Below, piece after piece: positions 1 through 7,546 of a stretch of 64,000 bases of DNA; position 1 is the first letter of the stretch; each line of letters opens with the position of its first letter. The DNA is taken from positions 992,001-1,056,000 of the forward strand of contig NZ_BQKE01000001.1 of the NCBI RefSeq assembly GCF_036244895.1, read 5' to 3'. A program made the translations under genes and the position numbers. The notes beneath the pieces are model-generated. The model was given only the letters and a program-made list of their open reading frames with translations. It made no database searches and was not told where the DNA came from. Origin of the DNA: Persicobacter diffluens. GTDB lineage: Bacteria; Bacteroidota; Bacteroidia; Cytophagales; Cyclobacteriaceae.

Positions 1-449
1 CCGAATTGTCTCAGGTGATGATCCAGATGTTTGTACATCCCCCAGCCTTTTTCTTCCAGACTCATCGCACCGAAAATCGGATGTTTTTTTTCTTTAGCTA
101 TTTGTTCGGGGGTGTTATAAAACTCAGAAATTGCCATTAATAGACGTTCTTTTTCCTTTTCGAAATTTTTTTCTCCTTTCTGAACGTATTGGGGATGCGT
201 TTTCGTGTTGTGAGGGTAGGGCGTATCGTTGATGACCATTTTTTTGATGAATCCGCTGAAAAGTTTTACCAGAAAAGGGGTGTTGTTTAAAGGTTTTCCA
301 TTGGTGACTTCCTGTACCTCTGCAGTGTGTGCCAGCATTTGAGCGGCATTCATTTTGCCCCAAAGCGGAATGGTGTCCGCTTTTACCTGATGGATTCGTT
401 CCCTTATTTCTTCAAAAACGACTGCTTCGTATAAGTTTTTGTGTTCCAT
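1..449 (-). CDS. DUF1569 (DinB-like) protein, 3' end cut by window edge
   Basis: An open frame runs from an ATG at 449 to the window edge with no stop, giving 149 residues beginning MEHKNLYEAVVFEEIRERI. The pattern WGKMNAAQMLAHTAE near residue 30 and HPIFGAMSLEEKGWGMYKH followed by LDHHLRQF at the end is the hallmark of the DUF1569 family, whose fold is related to the DinB four-helix bundle with histidines suited to metal binding. The real gene should end only a few residues beyond the window. No enzymatic role is known to me. It is divergent from lysS, with a 222-base shared upstream region. I see no recognisable promoter for it. Confidence 0.85.
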   Translation of the reverse strand, partial: MEHKNLYEAVVFEEIRERIHQVKADTIPLWGKMNAAQMLAHTAEVQEVTNGKPLNNTPFLVKLFSGFIKKMVINDTPYPHNTKTHPQYVQKGEKNFEKEKERLLMAISEFYNTPEQIAKEKKHPIFGAMSLEEKGWGMYKHLDHHLRQF

Positions 450-565
450 GAGTTTCGGTATTTTTTCTAGAAAATACGCAATTCACAGGGGATTATCCAC
501 TGATGTTTGAAAAATTGGAATATTCCTTTGGTAATACACTTCTTTTTGCAATAGCTAGGCGTGGC

Positions 566-596
566 TTTGTACTTCGGTATAGTTTATTTATTTTTG
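566..596 (+). promoter_or_regulatory. Bacteroidota-type promoter of lysS
   Basis: TTTG at 566-569, a 19-base spacer, then TATTTTTG at 589-596 match the phylum consensus TTTG-(19-20)-TAnnTTTG. Transcription should start near 602, leaving a leader of about 70 bases before the lysS ATG. Confidence 0.8.
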
Positions 597-671
597 CAGC
601 CGAAATGTGTCTAAGGGTCTGAGCCTGCTAGGATAGTCAGGTAGTACCTTTAACTTATACGTGAAAATTTT

Positions 672-2417
672 ATGCACTTAAGCGAACAAGAAATCAGAAG
701 ACGTGAAGAGCGTGAGGCGCTCATGCAGATGGGAGTGAACCCATATCCTGCCGAAGAATTTGTAGTCAGTACCACTGCTGATGATATTAAACAAAACTTC
801 GAAAAGCGCCCTGATGATTTTAAGGAAATTACGGTTGCCGGCCGTATCATGTCCCGTAGAATCATGGGTAATGCCTCCTTCGCAGAAATTAAAGACAGCA
901 CTGGAAGAATCCAGGTATATTTCCGCCGTGATGACATCTGCCCGGGTGAGGACAAGACGATGTACAATCAGGTGTTCAAGAAGATGTTGGACATCGGAGA
1001 TATCATTGGGATTAAGGGTTATGTTTTTAAGACGCAAGTAGGAGAGCTTTCTGTTTACGTAACTGAGTTCAAGCTTTTGACTAAATCTTTACGTCCGCTT
1101 CCAATCGTGAAAGAGACCAAAGATGAGGCAGGAAATGTGGTACAGCACGATGCTTTTACTGATCCTGAGTTGCGTTACCGTCAGCGTTATGTTGACTTGA
1201 TTGTAAACGATAAGGTTAAAGACACTTTCATTAAACGTACTAAGATTGTAAACTCCATGCGTCAGTTTTTCAATGATGCGGGATACTTGGAGGTAGATAC
1301 CCCAATTTTGCAATCTATTCCGGGTGGAGCGGCAGCACGTCCATTTATTACGCACCACAATGCTTTGGATATTCCATTGTACTTGCGTATTGCGAATGAG
1401 TTGTACCTGAAGCGCCTGATCGTAGGTGGTTTTGACGGTGTTTACGAATTTTCCAAAAACTTCCGTAACGAAGGAATGGACCGTACGCATAATCCGGAAT
1501 TTACGGCCATGGAAATTTATGTTTCCTATAAGGATTACAACTGGATGATGGATTTCACTGAGCGTTGTTTGCAGTACATTGTAAAGAATGTGAACAATGG
1601 TGAAACCAAAGTTTCTGTTGATGGTACTGAAATTGATTTCGGTGGTAATTTCCGTCGTGTGACCATGATCGATGCGATCAAGGAGCACACCGGAGTGGAT
1701 ATTACCGGTATGGATGAAGCTGCTTTGGTACAGGTTTGTAAAGATCTGGGCATCGAAACAGATGAAACCATGGGTAAGGCGAAATTGATTGACGAGATAT
1801 TCGGAGAGAAATGTGAGCCACATTACATTCAGCCTACTTTTATTACGGATTACCCGGTAGAGATGTCGCCGTTGTGTAAGCGTCACCGTCATAATCCGGA
1901 ATTAACCGAGCGTTTTGAGCTGATGATTAACGGTAAGGAGGTAGCGAATGCTTACTCTGAGTTGAATGATCCGGTTGATCAGCGTGCACGTTTTGAAGAG
2001 CAAATGGGCTTGATGGATAAAGGAGATGATGAGGCGATGTTTATCGATCATGACTTCTTGAGAGCATTGGAATATGGTATGCCACCAACCTCTGGACTGG
2101 GTATTGGTATTGATCGTTTGGTGATGTTGTTGACCGATAACATTTCCATTCAGGAAGTATTATTCTTTCCACAAATGAAGCCGGAGAAGCGTGTGGTTTA
2201 TATGTCGGAGGCGGATTACCTGGAAATGGGCGTTGCGGAAGACTTAATTCAGATTCTTCAGAAATTAGGCTTGGTACAGAAGTCTGATTTTGCAGAATTG
2301 CAGGCCAATAAATTGCATCAGGATGTTTGCGGAATGCGTAAGAAAATGAAATTGAAAGAGGTGAAGAACCCAACCAAAGAAGAGGTAGAAGCCTGGTTGG
2401 AAACGGTTCAGGCTTAA
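672..2417 (+). CDS. lysS: Lysyl-tRNA synthetase, class II
   Basis: Charges tRNA-Lys with lysine in the cytoplasm using ATP. The N-terminal OB-fold anticodon-binding domain lies at about residues 55-165 and the class II catalytic core at about 180-500. Motif 2 is seen as FRNEGMDRTHNPEF near residue 263 and motif 3 as GLGIGIDRLVML near residue 476. At 581 residues it is about 75 longer than the E. coli enzyme because of a C-terminal extension, which is usual for Bacteroidota LysS. The ATG at 672 follows a good promoter, and a rho-independent terminator follows the stop, so it is probably monocistronic. Family identity is certain. Confidence 0.98.
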   Translation: MHLSEQEIRRREEREALMQMGVNPYPAEEFVVSTTADDIKQNFEKRPDDFKEITVAGRIMSRRIMGNASFAEIKDSTGRIQVYFRRDDICPGEDKTMYNQVFKKMLDIGDIIGIKGYVFKTQVGELSVYVTEFKLLTKSLRPLPIVKETKDEAGNVVQHDAFTDPELRYRQRYVDLIVNDKVKDTFIKRTKIVNSMRQFFNDAGYLEVDTPILQSIPGGAAARPFITHHNALDIPLYLRIANELYLKRLIVGGFDGVYEFSKNFRNEGMDRTHNPEFTAMEIYVSYKDYNWMMDFTERCLQYIVKNVNNGETKVSVDGTEIDFGGNFRRVTMIDAIKEHTGVDITGMDEAALVQVCKDLGIETDETMGKAKLIDEIFGEKCEPHYIQPTFITDYPVEMSPLCKRHRHNPELTERFELMINGKEVANAYSELNDPVDQRARFEEQMGLMDKGDDEAMFIDHDFLRALEYGMPPTSGLGIGIDRLVMLLTDNISIQEVLFFPQMKPEKRVVYMSEADYLEMGVAEDLIQILQKLGLVQKSDFAELQANKLHQDVCGMRKKMKLKEVKNPTKEEVEAWLETVQA

Positions 2418-2436
2418 TTAAAAAAAATATAACAAG

Positions 2437-2469
2437 AAAGGACATTGCATTCGTGGTGTCCTTTTTTTT
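2437..2469 (+). terminator. Rho-independent terminator of lysS
   Basis: The inverted repeat AAAGGACA (2437-2444) / TGTCCTTT (2457-2464) closes a 12-base loop and runs into a T tract, starting 20 bases after the lysS stop. Confidence 0.85.
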
Positions 2470-2633
2470 GGCTTTTAGCGTGTTTAAAAGCCAAAATGAC
2501 TAGCGAAAACTGGAAGTAATGCAGAAGCGATGTCGATTATTTTGAGAGAATAGCATCTCTATTGTTGAGAAATTATCCAAAATCGCGGCTAATAATTCGA
2601 TTTTGCAGCCGGATGGAGGGCTTTTTAAATACG

Positions 2634-2857
2634 CGCTTAATCAGAATGATTCACCGCTATTATTTAGCGACTCCTTCTAAGTTGGATTGTTGTCAGGTTG
2701 TTATGGGCGGGCTGATTTTTTAATTGCCATATTTGGGTGAGTTTGCTTTTAACTCCATCATCGGCTTCCTTGGAAAAAAACTCGAATTAGTAAAACTCCT
2801 TCATAATTCCCGTCTTGCGGCTAAAGGAGGATTTCAGTATGAATAATCCGGCTTAAA
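2634..2857 (-). repeat. Dispersed intergenic repeat, copy 1 (minus orientation)
   Basis: Read on the minus strand, this shows the family landmarks in order: left end CCGGATTATTCATACTGAAA, TTTAGCCGCAAG, CGAGTTTTTTTCCAAGGAAG, the core around CCGATGATGG..AAAGCAAACTC, ACCCAAATATGGCAATTAAA, and right end TAGCGGTGAATCATTC. It fills most of the gap between lysS and the SelW-like gene and is the only copy here in minus orientation. No open frame is conserved. The rest of this intergenic stretch (2470-2633 and 2858-2913) holds nothing else I recognise. Confidence 0.75.
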
Positions 2858-2913
2858 GCTTTTTATTCCTGGATTGATTAGTATTTTTATTTTGAAAACT
2901 AAAATCCAATTTT

Positions 2914-3192
2914 TTGAAACCGGAAATAACAATTATTTATTGCACACAATGCAAGTGGCTCCTTCGGGCCGGTTGGATGGCGCAGGAACTTTTACAGACT
3001 TTCGAAACCGAAATCGCGGGGGTAAAGCTGCAGCCAGGAACAGGTGGTATTTATGAGGTTTGGATAGATGCCGAACAGGTGTTTTCCTTTAAAACTTCAC
3101 GCAGATTTCCTCAGCCCAAGGAATTGAAACGCTTAATCAGAGATATCATAGCGCCTGAAAAAGATTTGGGGCATAATGACAGAGGAATATGA
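2914..3192 (+). CDS. SelT/SelW/SelH-like Rdx family protein (Cys form)
   Basis: This 92-residue protein has the thioredoxin-like Rdx fold: a first beta strand ITIIYCTQCKW carrying CxxC at about residues 10-13, followed by WMAQELLQTF, the GTGGIYEVWIDAEQVFS strand pair and RFPQPKELKRLIRD. In animal SelW the second cysteine position is selenocysteine; here it is an ordinary TGC codon. A redox role is family-based inference. The start chosen is TTG at 2914 because no in-frame ATG lies upstream near the first strand. Its stop overlaps the start of the cytochrome c gene (ATGA), so the two are almost certainly co-translated. Confidence 0.85.
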   Translation: MKPEITIIYCTQCKWLLRAGWMAQELLQTFETEIAGVKLQPGTGGIYEVWIDAEQVFSFKTSRRFPQPKELKRLIRDIIAPEKDLGHNDRGI

Positions 3193-3599
3193 AACGCTAC
3201 TTTTTTTCCACAATTGCTATTTTTTGTGCACTGACGGCCTGTGATGAAGAAACCACCAAAACCAAGCAGTATATGGTACGGGGGCAGCAGTTGTATCAAA
3301 CCTATTGCGCGAACTGTCACCAGCAAGATGGAAGTGGGCTGGGGAAATTATATCCTCCTTTGAAGGATTCTCAACACTTATCAGATAAGGAAGCCGTCAT
3401 TTGCACGATAAAGAATGGTATGGAAGGGGAGATTGTGGTAAATGGGCAAACTTATGACCAGCCCATGCCCGGGATACCAGAGCTTAAAAATTTGGACATT
3501 GCTGAGATTGCCACCTTTGTCCGGATTACCTGGGGTGGGGCTTCAGATCGCGTGAGTTTAGAGGATGTGGAGCACGCTCTAAAAGACTGTGTTAAATAA
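3189..3599 (+). CDS. Lipoprotein-type class I cytochrome c
   Basis: A small c-type cytochrome expected to shuttle electrons at the periplasmic face. The N-terminus MKRYFFSTIAIFCALTAC is a lipoprotein signal with the lipobox cysteine at residue 18. The haem-binding CANCH lies near residues 39-43 and the likely axial methionine is in QPMPGIPEL around residue 94, giving a single-haem domain of usual length (136 residues). It overlaps the SelW-like gene by four bases. The redox partner cannot be read from the window, and no oxidase genes are adjacent. No clear terminator follows. Confidence 0.92.
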   Translation: MKRYFFSTIAIFCALTACDEETTKTKQYMVRGQQLYQTYCANCHQQDGSGLGKLYPPLKDSQHLSDKEAVICTIKNGMEGEIVVNGQTYDQPMPGIPELKNLDIAEIATFVRITWGGASDRVSLEDVEHALKDCVK

Positions 3600-3811
3600 C
3601 AATTGTACCTAAATTTATATTTTTTGTAATTATTTCCCTTGAGGCTTTGGTATGTGTTCTTAAATAATTAATTTCTAGTCTGTTAGTCATTGTTGGACTG
3701 ATTGACATAGAGAAATTTTTCTTTATAGAATCTGGATATGCTGAATTCTCATTCCTTCCGTATTCCTCAAAGGATAATTGCTCCTATTTTAATCTTTTAA
3801 TTATTTTCAAA

Positions 3812-4078
3812 ATGAACATTTTTGTTGCTAAGCTAGGGGCGGATACCACTAGCGATTCCCTTCGTGAATTATTTGAGCAGTATGGTGAGGTAGCTTTTGC
3901 GCGAGTTATTTTTGACCGTGAAACAGGTCAGTCAAAGCGATTTGGTTTTGTAGAAATGCCGAATGATCCTGAAGCCTATATGGCAATTGTAGAAACGAAT
4001 GAACTTTACTTTGAAGGAAGTACAATTGTAGTGAAAAAAGCGAAGCCAAAAGAGGAAATGGCTCCTCGCTCTCACTAA
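3812..4078 (+). CDS. Single-RRM RNA-binding protein
   Basis: A stand-alone RNA recognition motif of 88 residues. RNP2 is seen as NIFVAKL at residues 2-8 and RNP1 as KRFGFVEM at about 42-49, with the usual beta-alpha-beta spacing and a short basic tail KKAKPKEEMAPRSH. Such proteins are abundant in Bacteroidota, which lack a typical Hfq in many lineages, and are thought to bind single-stranded RNA; the target here is unknown. The gene has a rather long upstream region (212 bases) that includes a possible TTAGTC/GACTGA hairpin around 3686-3704, which may be regulatory. A strong shared terminator follows. Confidence 0.95.
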   Translation: MNIFVAKLGADTTSDSLRELFEQYGEVAFARVIFDRETGQSKRFGFVEMPNDPEAYMAIVETNELYFEGSTIVVKKAKPKEEMAPRSH

Positions 4079-4091
4079 AAAAAACATAAAC

Positions 4092-4124
4092 AAAAAAGGC
4101 CGCTGATTAATAGCGGCCTTTTTT
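4092..4124. terminator. Bidirectional terminator
   Basis: A perfect 13-bp stem, AAAAAAGGCCGCT / AGCGGCCTTTTTT, with a 7-base loop sits between the converging RRM gene and the minus-strand lipoprotein gene. A and T tracts on both sides make it usable from either strand. Confidence 0.93.
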
Positions 4125-4125
4125 G

Positions 4126-4536
4126 TTATGGAATTATATTTTTTGCCTCTTCCTGGGCTTCTGCCATCATTTTGTTAATGGCTGAAATATTATTTTTTTC
4201 TTCTAATAAATACTGTCTTGCCTCCTGATAGTCCAGCGTATCATACTGGGTGTTGAGGTGGTGCATCCATTCCATCATTGCCTTTTCAGACTTTAATAAA
4301 GCAACATTAACCTGTCTGAATTGTGCATGTTGCTCTTCGCTGGAGGTGGAATCTTTCAACAATTTTTGAATCTCTGATTGGTATCGAACAATTGTTCCCA
4401 TGCGGGGCATGGCTTCGTCATGAATATCGATCACTTCATTATAGATGCTTTGAAGCTCTTCTTTCTGTTTTTTTTCCTCACTATTGCAGGAGAATAAAAA
4501 AAGGAGGAGGGTGAAAATCGATAAGTTTCTTGTCAT
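4126..4536 (-). CDS. Small helical lipoprotein
   Basis: The protein begins MTRNLSIFTLLLFLFSC, a lipoprotein signal with the lipobox cysteine at residue 17, followed by about 120 mostly helical charged residues (for example EELQSIYNEVIDIHDEAMPR). It resembles small Bacteroidota lipoproteins often labelled viral A-type inclusion protein, a name without functional meaning. The ATG at 4536 is preferred over one at 4566 because a clear promoter at 4554-4584 would place the upstream codon before the transcription start. Function unknown; envelope location is inferred from the signal. Confidence 0.75.
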   Translation of the reverse strand: MTRNLSIFTLLLFLFSCNSEEKKQKEELQSIYNEVIDIHDEAMPRMGTIVRYQSEIQKLLKDSTSSEEQHAQFRQVNVALLKSEKAMMEWMHHLNTQYDTLDYQEARQYLLEEKNNISAINKMMAEAQEEAKNIIP

Positions 4537-4553
4537 GACATTATTTGTTTTCC

Positions 4554-4584
4554 CAAAAGTAATCAATCTTTTTTAAAGGGCAAA
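4554..4584 (-). promoter_or_regulatory. Bacteroidota-type promoter of the small lipoprotein gene
   Basis: On the minus strand TTTG (4584-4581), a 19-base spacer and TACTTTTG (4561-4554) match the phylum consensus. The expected start near 4547 gives a leader of about 12 bases and decides the start codon at 4536. Confidence 0.8.
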
Positions 4585-4606
4585 AAAGCTATTTTGGCTA
4601 TAAATA

Positions 4607-6388
4607 TTACATATCAAGAATGGTGAATTCTACTCTTCGGTTAATGGCTCTATTCTCATCTGAGTCATTTGCGACTTCCGGTTTATCTGCTCCATATCCC
4701 TGAGAAGTGATTCTCCACTCGGCGATACCCTGACTGACTAAATATTTTTTTACTGCTCTGGCTCGGTCTTTAGAAAGCTTGCGGTTATATTGATCATTCC
4801 CAACATTGTCGGTATGTCCGGAAATTTCAATCTGCATGCTGGGTGTTCCCTCTAAAAACTCCACCACTTTATCTAATGCGCCATAGGAGGTTGTTTTCAG
4901 GCTGGCCTTGTCAAAATCAAAAAATACATTATCCAGTCTTACCGTTGTCCCCACTTCTAGTGGACTCAGATAAATGTCCAGGATATAGCCATTGTCAAAA
5001 TGTTCTGCTTCAATCTCTACAGGCAAGGAAACCGCTAAAAATCCTTCGGTGTTAATGGTTATTTCATAACTTCCTTCTTTGGCGAGTTCAACTCCGTAAG
5101 CGCCATCAAAAGCGTCATTGTTAGTGGTGAAATTCTCCGGGCCGTTGATTTTTATCTCGCATTCCACCGGCAGGTTGGTGTTTTTGTTGAGTACCAGGCC
5201 GCTGAGGCTTGCCAATTTTTTTGGCGCATCAATTTCGAAGTCCAGAACCATGGTAGAATCTTGCTTTATTTTTGGCGTTTTCAGTTGTTGGCTGATCAGT
5301 GTTTTACTGCCTAAAGCAATTTTGAAATCATACTCATAATCCTGTGGTAGATTTATTTCGTAATATCCACCTTCATTATTGTAGAAAAAGGTATCTACTT
5401 TTGCATGAACATTGATTAATTCCAGGCTTACCTGTGCCGGCATTTGTGTGGATTTGTCCAAAATGGTTCCGGATAAGGTCAGAACCGGAGGTTTTGGGAT
5501 TAATCCCAGGATATCCAGGGAGTTGCCCACCGTGCCCGGATAAGTACGGGTAGAAAAAGCATTGCCTTCATTATCGAGTGAGAAATAGGCGTCAAATCCG
5601 TCGGTATTGATCGGCTTACCGATGTTCATGGGCTTGCTCCATCTCAGCCAGGTGTCATCCATTCTTTCTGCCCAGTAAATATCCATTCCTCCGTGACCAC
5701 CAGGTCGGTTGGAGGCAAAATACAAGGTACGATCATCCTGAGATAAGTATGGGGCAAACTCATCTCGCCGTGTATTTAAACTTTCCAAGCGCATTGGAGT
5801 AGAATATGCTGTCCCACTTACTCTAAAACTTACATAAAGATCGCTAAATTTATCATTGTCTTTTTCACTAAAATAAAGAATGAGCACGCTCATGTCACTG
5901 TTCATGGTGGCGCCTGAAAATCTCCCTTTTCGCATTTTCAGAAAGTCCTTAACATCTAGTGGCGTTGGAGTGGACCAGCTGTCCCCCTTACGGGTAGTGA
6001 TGGCTAGGCCATCTTCTTTTTTCTTACTGGCACCGCGAACCAATAGGTAATTACCATCAGGAGAAATCCACATCACCTCATTAAACCTTCTGTTATTGAG
6101 TGGGGATTTCATGTGTTGGGCCGGTCCCCATTTGCCATTAGGCTGTTTTTCGGAGAACCAAATATCTTGTCCGCCATCCGTCCCCTTTTTATTATCCGGG
6201 TGATTGGTTCTGGTAAAATATAAGGTAGAACCATCCGGTGAAACAAGGGGGGAACTTTCGTGATAGGAGGAATTGACATTTTTGCCAATTCTGTTAAAAT
6301 CAAATTTATTAGGATCAGCTTTCTGGGCACACAAGAAATGGGGAATGCTGAACCAAAAAAATAAAGCAATAAAAATGTAGCGTAGCAT
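4607..6388 (-). CDS. OmpA-family protein with PD40 propeller repeats
   Basis: An envelope protein expected to tether the outer membrane to peptidoglycan. It starts with the signal peptide MLRYIFIALFFWFSIPHFLC and cleavage near CAQ. Residues of about 40-290 carry PD40/TolB-like blades such as SPDGSTLYFTRT and DDRTLYFASNRPGGHGGMDI. Two carboxypeptidase-regulatory-like beta domains follow at about 305-375 and 390-460. The C-terminal OmpA domain (about 485-593) has FFDFDKASL, ISGHTDNVG and NRAINRRVEF, the peptidoglycan-binding signature. This architecture is common in Bacteroidota and sometimes sits with type IX secretion or gliding genes; none are adjacent here. Probably monocistronic. Confidence 0.93.
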   Translation of the reverse strand: MLRYIFIALFFWFSIPHFLCAQKADPNKFDFNRIGKNVNSSYHESSPLVSPDGSTLYFTRTNHPDNKKGTDGGQDIWFSEKQPNGKWGPAQHMKSPLNNRRFNEVMWISPDGNYLLVRGASKKKEDGLAITTRKGDSWSTPTPLDVKDFLKMRKGRFSGATMNSDMSVLILYFSEKDNDKFSDLYVSFRVSGTAYSTPMRLESLNTRRDEFAPYLSQDDRTLYFASNRPGGHGGMDIYWAERMDDTWLRWSKPMNIGKPINTDGFDAYFSLDNEGNAFSTRTYPGTVGNSLDILGLIPKPPVLTLSGTILDKSTQMPAQVSLELINVHAKVDTFFYNNEGGYYEINLPQDYEYDFKIALGSKTLISQQLKTPKIKQDSTMVLDFEIDAPKKLASLSGLVLNKNTNLPVECEIKINGPENFTTNNDAFDGAYGVELAKEGSYEITINTEGFLAVSLPVEIEAEHFDNGYILDIYLSPLEVGTTVRLDNVFFDFDKASLKTTSYGALDKVVEFLEGTPSMQIEISGHTDNVGNDQYNRKLSKDRARAVKKYLVSQGIAEWRITSQGYGADKPEVANDSDENRAINRRVEFTILDM

Positions 6389-6598
6389 AGGTCAATGTTT
6401 GGTCATTAAAAAATGACAATATAGGTGACTTAAAGTTTATGAAAGATCAGGTTAACTTTTAAAGATTTTGGTTATAACCTTACTATACAAAAATATCAAA
6501 AAAATTAACAAAGCACACAAATGTTACATGCTAGTTCTTGTTGTTTTATATCAAATTATAGGATATTTTCTCTAGGAGGTCATTTGGACTGTTTAGCT

Positions 6599-6625
6599 AA
6601 GGGACATTTCCCAGAGGTGTCCCTT
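6599..6625 (-). terminator. Hairpin downstream of the DUF4249 gene
   Basis: AAGGGACA (6599-6606) and TGTCCCTT (6618-6625) form an 8-bp stem just after the stop of the minus-strand gene. A T tract is lacking on that strand, so it may protect the 3' end rather than terminate. Confidence 0.5.
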
Positions 6626-6627
6626 TC

Positions 6628-7545
6628 TTAGGGTTGATGGTTGATGGCCTCATTATAGATTTTGCGGGTAACCGAATCTACCTCAATATAAATGTTTTCC
6701 GCTTTCATTCCGGTGACAATAAATCGACCCAAAACAGGCTGCTCTGAGATGATATTGGTCTGAGGGTTTGAGGGGATGGCCGAAAAAAGGCCTCCGGCGT
6801 TGTTGATGCCCCCTTGTACTTCTTTGAAATAATTATAAGCTTCTTCCGTGTAGGCTAATACCTCCATTGAAGCATTATCACCCGGCTTAAAGGTGACAGG
6901 AGCTTTGAAGTTACTAAAGGAAGAGGCGAAAAGTTCGTCATCGAATAAATATACAGTGGATTGGTTTCCGTTGGATTCTATGCCATTGACCAGAAAGCGA
7001 ATTTGGTAGTAATTTTTTTCTTCGTTGGGTTCTTTAAAGTTCACCATTAAATCGAAAACACGCCTATCCTTTTCTTCCTTCGGATTATTCTTTAAGCTTT
7101 CCATTCTTCCGGAGTTCAGCTTATAGTTCAGGCTAATTTCTGATTTATTCTCCACTAAATAGTCCTCCGCACTAAATTTTTGCCCCATCCAGTTGACAGA
7201 TAAATGATAAGTAGCTCCAACTTTCCCCTTAAAAATTTCCCAATTGGGTGGAAGGTATTTTTGTTTGTCTTCATTCCAAAGGAAAGGGATTTTCAGTGTT
7301 TTCTCCCCGTAGTGTTCGGTAACGATGATCTCGGCATTGGTAATTATATCATGAGGAGATAAAGAATCATAAAACCCAAAGGTTTGATTAAGAGAAACAT
7401 AAGAATATCCTTCCAAATCAGCGATCAGGCCTTCGATTACCAAAATATTTTCATGTGCCGGAAGCTCTATTTGAATGACTTCTTCACAGGCTAAAATTAC
7501 TGTACAAAGGAAAATAAGGCTTAAGTTTCTATAAATGTTTTTCAT
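6628..7545 (-). CDS. DUF4249 lipoprotein, partner of the TonB receptor
   Basis: A 305-residue lipoprotein: MKNIYRNLSLIFLCTVILAC ends at the lipobox cysteine, followed by EEVIQIELP, a start typical of the DUF4249 family. The rest is predicted beta-rich. DUF4249 proteins are characteristically encoded directly after a TonB-dependent receptor of the type upstream here, and are inferred to be surface or periplasmic accessory proteins for uptake, by analogy with SusD; the ligand is unknown. The ATG at 7545 lies one base after the receptor stop, which supports translational coupling. An ATG four codons upstream would overlap the receptor gene and extend the signal with no benefit. Confidence 0.87.
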   Translation of the reverse strand: MKNIYRNLSLIFLCTVILACEEVIQIELPAHENILVIEGLIADLEGYSYVSLNQTFGFYDSLSPHDIITNAEIIVTEHYGEKTLKIPFLWNEDKQKYLPPNWEIFKGKVGATYHLSVNWMGQKFSAEDYLVENKSEISLNYKLNSGRMESLKNNPKEEKDRRVFDLMVNFKEPNEEKNYYQIRFLVNGIESNGNQSTVYLFDDELFASSFSNFKAPVTFKPGDNASMEVLAYTEEAYNYFKEVQGGINNAGGLFSAIPSNPQTNIISEQPVLGRFIVTGMKAENIYIEVDSVTRKIYNEAINHQP

Positions 7546-7546
7546 A

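Noticed and set aside
1089..1892. Long minus-strand open frame inside lysS (267 residues)
   Set aside because: It is antisense to a certain gene, has no family features, and mirrors codon bias of the sense strand.
2874..3056. Plus-strand frame of 60 residues at the SelW-like gene
   Set aside because: Out of frame with the Rdx-family protein, which has clear motifs; no support for a separate gene.
2914..3192. Selenoprotein (Sec at the CxxU position)
   Set aside because: The codon is TGC, and no in-frame TGA occurs; it is the cysteine form.
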